Assembly (NCBI GenBank): GCA_905250075.1
Contig: CAJNOP010000223.1
Span: forward strand, 216,883 to 280,882
DNA: 64,000 bases
Direction of reading: 5' to 3'
From: Rotaria sp. Silwood1
Taxonomy: Eukaryota; Rotifera; Eurotatoria; Philodinida; Philodinidae
Part shown: positions 33,773-45,248 of the stretch, piece by piece
Layout: each line of letters begins with the position of its first letter
Numbering within the stretch: the first letter of the stretch is position 1
Translations under genes and position numbers: made by a program
Notes under the pieces: generated by a model
Told to the model about the DNA's origin: nothing
Seen by the model: only the letters and a program-made list of their open reading frames with translations
The model's database searches: none

Positions 33773-34789
33773 AAAGAGTAGCCGATTAGTTAAAGACGAT
33801 AATAATACTGTGCCTGCCTACGACAACACTAGTCTTCTCATTACAAGTGCTTAGTAATAATTTATTACTCGCGACACCAATATTTTACATATTTTTATAT
33901 TCGTATGTTGATTGGTGAAGAAAACACCCGTCATAATACTCACATGTAACTTTCTTCATCAAAAAAATAAAGCAAAAAATGCTTTGCATGTGAGTAGCTA
34001 AAAGAAAAGAAAAATATGTTCTTATTCTATCTACACGAAAAAAAAAGCATACATCATTCTCTTTTTTTCTTTGGCGGAGAACACGTTCTTCTGTAAGGTC
34101 AATAAACGCTAGTGAGTATTACAAATGTGAGAATTGTTACATTTTTATTGTAGAGCTCACTATGAAACTAGTGAATGTAATTTTGTATCTAAAGATTTTC
34201 TATTTCTCTCCACCCCTCGCAGACATCTTCATCTTAGAGGCATTCCTCTCTTATAGACATAGATAGTTCCGATTGTTTTCGGAAGAGATTAATGCTCCTT
34301 CACAATCTGCTCTGTCGTTCAAAGGGTAATTCAATGTGATTTCCACATTGTAGCCCCATCAGGGACTGCTCTAAGAAGTTTTTATTCCTGCAATTATTCT
34401 TGGCATATCATAGTCTTTTTGCGCAGTTTCTCAGAAGAGATACTTTTTCAAACAGATGACAACGACTAAATGATTCAAGTAACTGATTGCTTGGTAACAA
34501 TTTTTCATTGAATACACATCTCTATGTAGCTACTACTTAAAATGTAGCGCTATTAAAACATTATCATAACTAGTTAAAAGACTTGGTAGCTATTTAAGAA
34601 AATCGTTTTTGCTTCTTTTTCATGTAACTAGCTATTGATAAAACTAGACCTCTTAATACATTCGTCAGCAACATAATTTTGTTCAATAAGTAGCTGAGTG
34701 TAAAATTTAATTTAAAACGAATATTTATGAAATACTACTTTAGAACTAAATAGCTACTTATTCAGGTATTTCCATGTTTTTACTTCACC
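33773..34789. other. AT-rich region with many TAGCTA words
   Basis: Between 34.4 and 34.77 kb the hexamer TAGCTA or GTAGCT recurs about eight times in both orientations. This could be the subterminal region of an old DNA transposon, but the ends were not found. No gene. Confidence 0.3.
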
Positions 34790-35345
34790 AGTTGTCAGAT
34801 GAGAAGATGGGATATCTTTTTCCTCGATCATGTATAAGATGAAATCCTTTTAAAACTAATCATCTTCGAAAAATGCGGAAAAGAATGCATGAAAATGACC
34901 TGCCGTCTAAGTGAAATTTTAATTTTGACCTTTGATTTAGATGGAGGGACTTGAGATCTTTAGTCTAAGATAAAATACGCTTTCTTACTTTTCATTAAGC
35001 TTTCATCGAAATGTCAAGCTGTTATGATAAAAAGTGTGAAAACTTAGTAAAAAACCTGCAAAACTTCCTATTATTTGTGCATGAAAATAAATCATTCCAT
35101 TTGTTCAACCTTAGAATGTAATAAGAGAACCATTTGCATTGTATTTTGAAATATAGATCTCAAGTCCCTCTATCTATATCAAAGATCAAAATCAAAATTT
35201 CACTTAGACGGCAGGTCATTTTCATGCATTCGTTTACATGTTTTTCGAAGATGATTAGTTTTAAAAAGATTTCCTCTTTTACATGGTCAGAGGAAAAGAT
35301 ATCCTGACTTGCCCTCTTTCAATTAGTGAAAACCACAGGTCGCTA
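34790..35345. repeat. Foldback element related to the one at 23.2-24.1 kb
   Basis: Inverted arms (about 34795-34975 and 35160-35345) share GACTTGAGATCT/AGATCTCAAGTCCCTC, TTTCACTTAGACGGCAGGTC and CTAATCATCTTCGAAAAA. The order TCGT/CTATC-box, AAATGA-box and GAAAACCACAGGTCGCT-like end corresponds to that in the element at 23.2-24.1 kb, so they are probably members of one old family. Confidence 0.65.
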
Positions 35346-36120
35346 ATTATTGTCGTTATCGAGATATTGCGCTTACATCCATCCCTCTTTCATTATGGTG
35401 CGGACATCAATAATCATCACCTTGGAGGCCTGATTATGACAGCACATATTTCTACTGATGTTTTCTTCAAAAATCGTATCCGTGTTTACTGTACACGAAT
35501 ATTCAGAATGTTCATCATGTAACAACATGAATTACGAAAAAAATTGTGTTTTTCTACTTTGAAAAATATAAAAATTAATGAGATGGGAAACTGTCATCTA
35601 CTTAAATGTTTCAAAGTAACTCCAATAATTTTAAAGATACGTCTGGTCAGCTGCGGATAAACAAAATTTAATTCGTTGATTTCAATCTTTCTTTATGTAG
35701 ATCTTTTTTTTTTCTTTTAGAAACCAAAATCTGGTTCTATGCTTATCAATCAAAATAAAAAACCGATACATCTTTGTAAACATTATTGAGAACAATTAGA
35801 TATTATGATTCGATGTTTTTTGTTGTGATTATTATTTCAATGATAGATAAATATCAATATAAGTAACCAAATGTAAGAGAATTGATGGTTTATTTGTTCT
35901 TATCTTCAAAGTGAAAGCAAAGTTCTTTTTTTATTCTTTATGAATATAAAGACAGAAAGCACGACAAGATGATGGTGTAATCATCATATCTATAGAAGAA
36001 ACAGAATTTTTTCATAATGAAAAAAGATATAATATGTATTGGCTCTTATTTCTAGATTAGTAGTAGATCGTACAAAGTTGAATAAGAATTCAAGTACATC
36101 TCTTGATTTTTTATTAATCG
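35346..36120. other. Region upstream of the TMEM97-like gene
   Basis: AT-rich sequence without recognised genes. It probably contains the promoter of the gene at 36121. Confidence 0.3.
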
Positions 36121-36633
36121 ATGCAATCTATTGACAAATTGATAATTGGTACTTTTATTGCATTTTTTATTTTCGCCGTTACCATCGATTATATTAATTC
36201 TGTTGCTCCAGTTAATGAAGAAATTCGAAATGAAAATACATCGAAATGGCTTTGGCCACCACAATTTGTTTTCAAATTATTTTATTGGTGGTGCGAAAAT
36301 GTTGATCCAATTTTACTTCATAATGATGCCTTTGTTAAATATTTAACTTGTCTTTCACCATTTCTATTTGCACCATTCTATTTAATTGCTATCTACGCGA
36401 TTTATCATAAACACCAATGGATTCGTATACCAATAATTCTATTTTCGTTGATATTATTTTTTGATCTAAGTTATTTTTTCTATCAAGCTGTTTTTGGTCA
36501 AGAAAAAACAAAAAATTTATTTTTATTTACAGTAGCTTATGGTTATTATCAATTATTTCCGTTGATTTTAATTTATCGATTTTGGCCGAAGAAAGGGTTC
36601 GAAAACACATCTAAGCGAATAAAACATAATTAA
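36121..36633 (+). CDS. TMEM97/sigma-2-receptor-like EXPERA protein
   Basis: A single-exon gene of 170 residues, the usual length of TMEM97 (about 176). Four hydrophobic segments are visible and the order of motifs fits the EXPERA fold: an Asp in the first helix (FAVTIDYINS), a conserved WxxxNVDP turn (WWCENVDPILL), and KHQWIRIPIILFS. The C terminus is basic (KRIKHN), as expected for retention in the ER. In vertebrates the family affects cholesterol trafficking and binds sterols. At the position where I align the glutamate of the human ligand pocket this protein has Ser in the KYLTCLSPFLF helix; that alignment is by eye. The start is the first ATG after an in-frame stop. Confidence 0.8.
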   Translation: MQSIDKLIIGTFIAFFIFAVTIDYINSVAPVNEEIRNENTSKWLWPPQFVFKLFYWWCENVDPILLHNDAFVKYLTCLSPFLFAPFYLIAIYAIYHKHQWIRIPIILFSLILFFDLSYFFYQAVFGQEKTKNLFLFTVAYGYYQLFPLILIYRFWPKKGFENTSKRIKHN

Positions 36634-38029
36634 ACTATTATTATTCAATTATACTTTTCTATGATAATTATAGGTTTTTTAGCTTAGTTAATTACTAATA
36701 TTTGTAAAATAAATAGTTTTCATATAGTTAAAGCATCTCTGTTCATAAATTGAATACTGAAAAGTTTGATTAGTAAGTATATGGAATGAATTGAACTAAT
36801 ACACTCATTTCTAAGACTATCGCATCGGTTTCAAATAAAACTTACTGTTCTGCTATAAAGGTTGGGTGTGAGATGTTGATGTGATAAAATAGAATAGCAA
36901 CATTCATATCCTTTTCAAATTAATTTTTGTTGCTGACGTAAAAATTTCAACGAGTAATCTCTATTCAATAGACTTTCCAGAACTTTGAAAGACTTTCGGT
37001 ACTCTTACTCAAGAGAAAAAGCTTTCGAACTAGTATCTAGTGCAAGTTTTGAATTCATTGCGGAGAACAATATTTTTTTTTTAACAAGAGACTTATCATA
37101 TAAAAAGATTATGCTTATGCTTTTATATGCCGAATTCAATTCTGAGTAAAATGGTATAAATAGTGACTGGAACAGATCAACTGTCTTGACTCTTCAGAAT
37201 TAACAGAGTACAAAGTCATAGATCTGTCCGAAAAGAGTTTTTTTAGTGCGTTCACATTTTTAGCTTCAACATTTTTCCTCTAAAATATTCATTATGAAAT
37301 TTCGAAAATCACATAGAAAGAGAAAGAATTCTTTGTAGAATTTCATGACAAACTTGAAATGTCAACAGAATTGTTTAAAAATATTTTTATAAAAGTTTTC
37401 ACTTTTTTACTTTCGCAGATGAGTTATTAACTAAGAGATAATCTTTGAGATCTTGTGCCGACAAGAAAGATTAATTTAAAAAAAATGCATTCAGCAGTTT
37501 TGTAGAGAAATTAATTTTCTATAGAGCGAGTTGAGAACTAATTAGAGTTTAAAGCCACTGTTAAATGTTACATTATATCTGCCTTCTCATTAAAAAGAAA
37601 ATCTAATCAATATTTGATAAAAAGTTTCCATTAATTGCTAATTAGCTTCACAAAGAAATTCTTTACGACCTTTAGCAAATGTTTTGAATAACTGCATTAA
37701 GTTTTATATTCTCTTCACGAAAATAAAATTTTCAATCAGTTAAACAAAATTTTAACAATAGCCGCTGAATAAATAGTTATTTAAATTAATTTTCAATATT
37801 TGTAAATGTTCCATTGGCACTTTTTTTTATTTTGATCATGAATTTTACCAATAGGTTTGTCAGAATTACTAATTTAGTCAACAATAGTTTGTCTAGTTTT
37901 AATTGAATATTTTTGCATACATATTCGTTAAATTATTTATTATTGCATGCTCTTATATTGATATAGTTAATTTCTATGACATAAAATTCATATTTGTTAC
38001 TCAATTTGATTTAATAGCACGTGACAATG
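36634..38029. other. AT-rich region without recognised features
   Basis: A weak G-rich/C-rich remnant (GGTTGGGTGTGAGATG) stands near 36.86 kb. Otherwise I see no gene or repeat border. Confidence 0.3.
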
Positions 38030-38820
38030 CACGAGTATGAATAGAATTTTTCGTGAATTTTTCTAAAATACTTAAAGACATAACACTAGGAAGAATGCAT
38101 GGAATAGCATGGTTTAGTAACGTGAGCAGTAAATCTAATGAAATATTTTGAAAATGGTCAACACAATTAGAAAAGCTATGATTATTTTTATCTTCAAATC
38201 CTTTATTAATTCCTTGATGATATTTTTCTAATTCATTTATAAATAACTTTTTTCCATATTTTGGAAATATTAAATTTCATGTGGATTTTATAATTAAAGA
38301 AATAGAAAATCAGAATAAAAATAAAGATGATTTTAATGGAAAATACTGTGAATGAATCAAATAATTTATAGTTTTGCTTATTCCAATATCAACTGTTAAC
38401 ACACCAAATAAACTTATAGATGATGATAACATAACAGTAATATCAATCCAAATACGGTTTTTTTTCTGATTTAAATATATTATATAGTAACAGATTTGAA
38501 GATATGTCATCTTCAACTGAAGTTATTTGATTAATACCTATTATTCATAATGAATTTCCAATAAGACTACTGATCGTACTTTAACCTAAAAGTGTCATAG
38601 GTTTAAGAAATCCTTGAAAGATACCAAACAATACTGTAAATCATACATTTGGTTGTCCATGAGAATTTTCTTGTATTGGAAATAAAGTTGTTTTAGGTCG
38701 AGCTTGTAATATGTCAAATTTTTCTTTAGTAAAAATCCATTCTACGTCTTTTGGTTGACAATTATAACTTGCTTGTATTTGTTTAGGAACCATTTGTACA
38801 AAACATCTAGGTAAAAAATC
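38030..38820 (-). pseudogene. PEP synthase-like (PPDK N-terminal domain) fragment, broken
   Basis: On the minus strand, the part next to 38820 reads DVEWIFTKEKFDILQARPKT, the end of the ATP-grasp domain of phosphoenolpyruvate synthase/rifampin-phosphotransferase-like proteins (xIEWxxDG..xLQARP). It continues through a stop to GFLKPMTLLG, and more decayed pieces such as KYGKKLFINELEKYHQ and HFQNISLDLLLTLLNHA extend to about 38030. Stops and shifts make it a pseudogene. Its upstream part is cut off by a telomere-like hairpin. PEP-synthase-like genes occur in several invertebrates and in bacteria. Confidence 0.6.
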
Positions 38821-38975
38821 GGGGGTGGGTGTGTGCGTGGGGTATGGATGCGGGGTATGGGTGTAGGTGTTGCTGCGGGTAGGTGTGGGTGTGGACTTGA
38901 AGAAGATACACACCAACACCCACACTCACACACATCCCCACCTCCATCCACACCCATACACCCACACCCCACATC
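38821..38975. repeat. Telomere-like hairpin, copy 12, between two truncated sequences
   Basis: G-rich arm 38821-38892, spacer CTTGAAGAAGATA, and C-rich arm 38906-38975. On its left is the cut end of a PEP-synthase-like gene, on its right the cut end of a Gypsy integrase. Confidence 0.8.
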
Positions 38976-39315
38976 GATACCGATTATACACTTGTCTAGT
39001 GCTAATGATTATTATTCCCAATTAATCCATTTCTTACATAAAGCCAAATCTACCGCTTGGTACAAAATCAAACAACAACAAAATATTTAGAAGCGAATAT
39101 ATGATACTGGACGCCAAGATTCACCAACATTGAAACCAGGACAATTAGTTTTTCTTAAGCAAATGATGATTAAAAATCTTAGGAAATTTTTACCTAAGTA
39201 CTATGGCCCTTTTACAGTAATCCGACAACTGGGTCGCCTAAATTACGAAGTAAAACATACTAATGATGGTCATATTGAAAAAGTTCATGTTTCGAGAATT
39301 CGATTAATTATTTGA
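38976..39315 (+). pseudogene. Ty3/Gypsy integrase C-terminal fragment
   Basis: The reading frame gives LSSANDYYSQLIHFLHKAK, a TAG stop at about 39088, then KRIYDTGRQDSPTLKPGQLV, LPKYYGPFTVIRQLGRLNYE and VHVSRIRLII. This is the end of a Gypsy-type integrase (YD..R, GDLV-like GQLV, GPF.V...L...Y.V, VHVSRI). All upstream parts of the polyprotein are missing, so this is the 3' remnant of an element. Confidence 0.8.
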
Positions 39316-39486
39316 TTATGAATGATACTTAAAGCTTGGATTTTCGATATCAAATAAGCACACTTCGTACTAACATTGCCGTCATTGAGGAAGAAGGTGG
39401 CAGGTTCTTCTAGACTCTTTCAACCAATTTCATCATTCTTTTTCTTATTATGATGAGTGGGGCGCTTCATCTGATAATGGGGAAGG

Positions 39487-39990
39487 TGTTAAGAAATGTT
39501 AGAGTCATCTGTTCATCATATCTGTTGTCATTTATATATTTGTTCTCTTCTTCTCTTTATTCTATCATTATATATATTTTTTCTTTCTGTTCTCTTATCA
39601 TTGCTATTTTCCCCTTCTACCATCTGGTCATATGTGTTGTTCTATATACAGGCATTTTCCTTTTTTCTATGTACAAACTCCTAACAAATGTTTTATCCTT
39701 TGATATATACCTTGGTTATTTCCGTTTAACATCTGACTACTAACCATATATAAAGTAGTCGATATATCGTTAATAAAGACGATGCAATACGTGCCATAGA
39801 CCTATCTGCTCTTAGTTGTCAACTTATCTATATCTATAACCTCGCATATATATATATATATACGTGTATATACTGGTCATAAATAAAATAAGTAGGAACC
39901 ATTGAACCAGTCTGCAGTAGGATTGATCCATCTAGCGTCTACCGGTGTGAGTAGAATAAGAGTAGATATAACGGTTATATATGGATCTCA
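39487..39990 (+). mobile_element. Probable 3' LTR of the Gypsy remnant
   Basis: A polypurine tract GATAATGGGGAAGG ends at 39486 and is followed by TGTTAAGAAATGTTAG, a typical LTR start. Inside are a TATA-like ATATATAAAGTAG at about 39748 and an AATAAAGACG signal at about 39772. A microsatellite of AT repeats is at 39.85 kb. The right border is uncertain; a CA at about 39990 is used. Confidence 0.55.
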
Positions 39991-40975
39991 CAGTAAATAA
40001 CTCTTCTCATCTGCATCTATATACACATATTATTCGTTTTTTTTCATATTTTCTTATTCTTTTCTTTCCATGCGGGTTTTCATTTTTTTTTCGTTCTTAC
40101 TTTGTCGTTCTGTGTTTTATTCGTTATTTTTTCTTGTTTTACTTGGACCTCGTATGTTTCTTCAATCGTCACTCTCCCTTTTTTCTGATTTATTCATCAT
40201 TTATCGTTCTTCATTTGTTTCTTCTGTTTTTTGTATTATTATTCAATGCAACACATACCTATTCACAATTTGCAATCATCGTGCCCTACACTGGACTTCG
40301 CATTAGATCACAATATGATAGTTTTTTTTAATTTGCAACATCAAAAATTATATTATATATCCCGCTACTACTACAAAAACACAATACATGAATTGTACAA
40401 TGCAGTTTTTTTTCATAAATAGTTACTCACTTGTTTCTGCACGTCATGAAAAACAATAAAATGGCGAGAGTGACTCATAGTATATATTCTACTTTACCAT
40501 GCTAAACCGTATACGGCACCAGCTAATTCGATAACTCAATCGTCGTTCTTGACCCAGTACTTCCAAGATATCACATCTACATGGAGTACAGTCGCAAAAC
40601 GTCGAAAATTAACAACTTTGAGATTGTAAGAGTTCGATCTTACTCAAAGTTTTCTTGAACCAGAGTTGGTACATGATCACCACACATCTCGACAGTGTCA
40701 GGGAGGGCAAAATCTGCAGTTTTTAATTTGACGTTGAAGACTTTATAGAAAAATATTTTCAACGTTTTGTTTTTCGATCTTGTCACCCAACCCTACATGG
40801 AATAATCGTAGAATTATTTGTAAGACACATCAAACGGTAGTAGCATTTTTTTATTTTTCACAGGAGTCGTTTTTTCTTCTTCCGGACATGTGCGCGCACA
40901 TAGAGAATCGGAGAGAAGTTACTTGTCTACTTGAATATCATAAGAATTTTTTTCTGTACCACCTCTGCTTTTAGT
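39991..40975. other. Region upstream of the ABC transporter
   Basis: Pyrimidine-rich, without a convincing gene; the long hydrophobic open frames near 40.0-40.4 kb come from T-rich sequence. It may include more of the LTR and the transporter promoter. Confidence 0.3.
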
Positions 40976-43399
40976 ATGCGCTACGTACCTTCTTTGTTGA
41001 TTGACAATTGGCGTTTGTCACATTTATATTTCTATTCGGATGAACGAATCTATGCTCGATTTATGCTCATGCTTATAATCATCATGCAACTTATGTCAGT
41101 CGGCTTAAGTGTATTATTCTCCTATTGGCACAATGCTCTTTTCAGTGCTCTTCAACAATTGGATCAATCTGCATTTGTTCGTTTAATATTTTACTTTCCT
41201 ATTATCATTTTAATAGTAGTCGTCGTGGCCGTTTACAAAACTTACTTTGTGCAATTGCTTGAACTTCATTGGAGACGTTGGTTAACAAATTACTTTATGA
41301 CTAATTATCTGGCAGAACATGCTTATTATGGAGCTTCGTTTAAGGCAAATCGTGACGATAACCCTGATCAGAGAATATCTGTCGATATTGCATCGTATAT
41401 AACACATACGTCTGATTTGACAATTGGTGCAATCCACGCAATAGCTTCGTTTATTTCACATGTGTTTATTTTATGGTCTTTATCGGGTGTGATTGTAATT
41501 CCTGTCACACAGCATGTCTCATATAAAATACCAGGTGGTTTGATGTGGGTAGCTATATTTTATGCTGGACTTGGTAAGAGAATACTTTACTCTACTTTAG
41601 TGTTCTGTAGAACACAAACAATTAGGAAATCAATTTTTAATCGTCTATGAAGCTTTTGAGTAAGGAATATATCTTCTATTGCGTTTGACTATTTGCATAT
41701 CACTGACACTTCTACAATAAAATAAATATCGATGCAACTTTCAATCAATAAGGAATCTAACATATTTGATAACCAAAAGTCATTCGAGCTTGTTTATCGA
41801 TTATGTTCTAGATCGTATTCAATGAACAGAAGAATGTTAATTATTCTATTTTTTTTCTGATTTTAATTGCACCAAAAGAAAAATAAAACTTAAAGCGATC
41901 AGAGAAATAAAATTTAGAACCGATTCTGATGCTGAGTTTGACTTTACATACACTCTCATTTCAAATAATTATCTCTAGATAATACCTTTCAGCAGAGATA
42001 AAGTGTATCAAATTGAAGTGAATGTTTAGTGCCATATCTTTCTATAGTTATTGAGCGTATTGATTAGATGTGACCTACTTATAATAGTCATGTTATAGTA
42101 TATTTGCTTTGAAATGCATATTAGAACTTGATAAATGTAGAAGTTCATCCGACTGTTTCAGGTACACTAATAACAGATCGCATCGGTCGCAATCTGATGA
42201 ATTTAAAATATGAACAAGAACACCATGAAGCCAATTTTCGCTATGAACTCGCTCGACTTCGCGATCATGTCGAATCAGTAGCATTGTATCATGGTGAATT
42301 ACATGAACATGCAATTTTGACTACACTGTTCTCTACAATTATGTCAAACTTTCGTGAAATTATGCGTTGTTCACTTAACCTCAATTGGTTTTCGTTGTCA
42401 TTTAGTCACGTATCAGATATCTTTCCGTACCTGGTCGCTTCGACTCGCTACTTCTCGAAAGAGATCACTCTCGGTGATTTAACACAGATTGGATCGTCTT
42501 TCACACGTGTACAAACATCGCTTTCGTTTGTCGCCAAATCTTACGCTACAATTGCACAGTGGAGGGCAGAAACAAAACGGCTCATTGATCTAGTCAATGC
42601 TTTGCAAGATTTGCATGAAGCAAAGCGAAATTCTAAAATTAAAATTGTTCATAAACTGAAAGAGCAGAATATTCGAATAGAAGGATTAACTGCACAATTA
42701 CCATTGAGCATCGATAGCAATTCTCCACGAATACTCATTGCAAATTTTAATTGGACTTTTGAACCATATCAATCTATACTTATCACAGGTGAGATAATAA
42801 CTATAACTACACTTCATTCGATTGAATCCTTCTCCTGAAATTCTTTTGCATATGTTTAAGGTCCATCCGGTTGTGGAAAATCAACTCTACTTCGAGTACT
42901 TGCTGGAATTTGGCCATACGGACATGGAACAATTACTATGCCTCTTAGCGATACAATTGAATTTATTCCTCAAAAACCTTATTGTCCACTTGGAGCTCTT
43001 CGTTATTGTTTTACTTATCCATCAACGGCGCTAGGGTTATCAAAGAATGATGCAAATATCCAGCGCATATTGCGTCTTTGTCAACTCGAATCATTGGCAA
43101 ATCGTTTAGATGATATCGAAGATTGGTCTCTCATACTGTCATCTGGCGAACAACAGAAAATGATTTTTGTTCGAATTCTTCTTCATCGACCGAAATGGAT
43201 CTTTTTAGATGAAGTGACATCATCGTTAGATGATAGATCTGAAACATATTTATATTCGACTTTACTTCAAGAACTCGGTTCCTATGGCACCATCATCAGT
43301 GTTGGACATCGAAAAAATCTTCAACAATTTCATCGAATTCAATTACAATATGTTGATGGACAATTCATACAAGTTAATCCACTCGTTAATATTCAATAG
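40976..43399 (+). CDS. YddA/SbmA-type ABC transporter, membrane plus ATPase domain
   Basis: Three exons, 40976-41573, 42162-42788 and 42861-43399, join in phase and give 587 residues; the start is the first ATG in the frame. The N-terminal half has about six hydrophobic segments and the family motifs HWRRWLTNYFMTNYLAEHAYY, cited in part as HWRRWLTNYF, DNPDQRISVDI, and EANFRYELARLRDHVES. The ATPase half is complete: Walker A GPSGCGKST (split by the second intron after TG), Q-loop PQKPYCPLGALR, signature LSSGEQQ, Walker B WIFLDE, and H-loop SVGHRK. It is a half transporter that should work as a dimer. The family (ABC_membrane_2) includes peroxisomal ABCD proteins, but these motifs and the length fit bacterial YddA best, so acquisition from bacteria with later gain of introns is likely. 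Substrate unknown. Confidence 0.85.
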
Positions 43400-43932
43400 A
43401 ACATACTGTCTGTTTGATAGAAGTAATTTTTTGCAGTTTCTTGAGATGTCTTCTTACAGAATTGACTAAATTACATTAAAATCATGACTTTTGTATTCGT
43501 TCTTTCGTAGTATATACTCAATGAGGAAATGAGAAAACATGGAATAGTAAAGAGAAGGCGGATACTCGCCTTATGAATTCAAAGCATGAAACTTGAATTA
43601 ACTTGAGTTTTCACGTTTTACAGTACTGCATTTAAGAAAGATATGCCAATTATATGAATAGAATAATTGTGTCATTGTTCTTCTAGCCATTCTACCTAAA
43701 AATAGCATTATAATCATGAATCGCAACAATCAAGGTTGTTGAAGTCTTGCGTGTTTTTAAATTCACCTGAGCGCCTCTCTCCTAACCCCAACACTCTGAC
43801 GACAGATCCGTTTTGACTAGATGTATGAGTAGCATTTGCATATCTGTTTCGTTGTCAGTACCAATTGTTTCATCTTGTCGTTCTTGCTTCATGTGAAAAT
43901 TGATTCTGTCTATGTTTATCCGCTCTCTTGAC

Positions 43933-44245
43933 TAGGGGTGTCATATTTCTCGTACCATTACTGGTAAGCGACCGATTTATCAGGTCACCATTGACTATCA
44001 GTTCTACGAACTCAGGTAACGGTAACCCTTTCTATGGTAGAAAATTTCATACAATAGTAATAATAGACGCTTAGCTGAATCATTAGTTGTAAGTGGTAAG
44101 AGACCAAGATTACCAAGCAAAGATAAATAACTGATTGTTTAACTAATCGTTTATTATTCTTGTAATAGAAAATTTTCAATCATAAAAACACTTACCATTT
44201 CCTTGGTAAGTAGAGGTAGTGATAGTTGGTAATATGGCATCCCTA
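43933..44245. mobile_element. hAT-type MITE, 313 bp, exact 8-bp target duplication
   Basis: The left end TAGGGGTGTCATATT pairs with the inverted right end TAGGGATGCCATATT. The octamer CTCTTGAC stands directly outside both ends (43925-43932 and 44246-44253). Inside, the word GGTAA/TTACC recurs (ACTGGTAAGCG, CAGGTAACGGTAACC, TTGGTAAG), a probable subterminal repeat. Non-coding. Confidence 0.9.
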
Positions 44246-44253
44246 CTCTTGAC

Positions 44254-44800
44254 GTATCATTTACTATTTTTCCCCAAGTTTCACTGTACTTCCCATGAAG
44301 AGTGTGGGTGTAAAGTAGCTGCCACACTCGATTTCGTCCTTGATTTAGTGACTTATTCAGATGGCTTATCTACTCTAAATTTTCAAGTACGATCAAGAAA
44401 ACCCAAAACAAGATATGTGTTCAATGTTTTATTGTTGTTGGGTAAGGCAGGATATTTAATGTACCAGCATTCGAAAATAGATTGTGATTTCATTCTTTGA
44501 TCGATTTCTGTCTTTTGAAATGATGTAATTGATCTTATTTATACGTTGTTCGTTTTCTAGTATGGTGGTTGTTTTTGATTGAATGTTTTATTCATATATC
44601 TTTGAACTATAGATGTTTTCTTCGTTGTAGATTGGTGTAGTGTTAAATGTACGTAACTAAAGAATGATTTCGAGAATTGGGGTCGAATAGGAATAGTTGT
44701 AATACTTGCTTTATCTGAAATACAATCAATATAGTGATTGATAATGAAGAAAATTGATCAGAGAGCGATTGTGCTTTTAGTGTTATGCATATTAAGATGA
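44254..44800. other. Region without recognised features
   Basis: An open frame at 44219-44500 starts inside the MITE and shows no domain. Nothing else seen. Confidence 0.3.
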
Positions 44801-44990
44801 ATGGGGTGTGAGTGTGGTTGTGAGTGTGAGTGTGGCTGTAGGTGTTAGTGTGGGGTGTGGCTGTGAGTGGGTGTGGGTGTGTTGGTTGATCAGAAGAGAA
44901 CCCACACGCACAGCCGTCACCCACCCACACCCGTCCCCAACCCACACCCCCACATCCACACCCATACCTACCCCACACCCACATCCACCC
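44801..44990. repeat. Telomere-like hairpin, copy 13 (longest arms)
   Basis: G-rich arm 44801-44886 (GTGAGTGTGGTTGTGAGTG and relatives), spacer TTGATCAGAAGAGA, C-rich arm 44899-44990. The long open frames on both strands across it are repeat translation. Confidence 0.8.
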
Positions 44991-45051
44991 TCTATCTATG
45001 GATATGCAACCAAATATATAATAATAAAATAGAGAGGAGAACGAGCGAATA

Positions 45052-45246
45052 CACTGTAAAAAAAAGGTATTTTGCCGAACCTGAGCCCAGAATAAGAACC
45101 TTTTTGGTTCCGTGCAAAACTACTGAGCCTTTTTTAGTTCCGTGCGAAAATTACCGAGCTTTTTTAAGTTCGGAAATTTCCTACGGAATCAAAAAGGTTC
45201 GTATTCCGAGCACAGGTTCGGTAAAACACCCATTTCTTTTACAGTG
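45052..45246. mobile_element. MITE, 195 bp, TA target site
   Basis: The left end CACTGTAAAAAAAAGG and the right end TTTCTTTTACAGTG are inverted, and the arms extend about 60 bp (CCGAACCTGAGC / GCACAGGTTCGG; AACCTTTTTGGTTCCG). TA flanks both sides (45050-45051 and 45247-45248). The interior repeats GAGCCTTTTTTAGTTCCGTG three times with changes. Confidence 0.85.
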
Positions 45247-45248
45247 TA

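Noticed and set aside
38742-39090. His/Pro- and Cys/Gly-rich open frames in the 38.8-39.0 kb hairpin
   Set aside because: They are translations of telomere-like repeats. Only the ends outside the repeat (PEP-synthase and integrase fragments) are real coding remains.
39450-40422. Hydrophobic open frames as membrane proteins
   Set aside because: Produced by pyrimidine-rich LTR and flanking sequence; no ATG context or splice structure, no family pattern.
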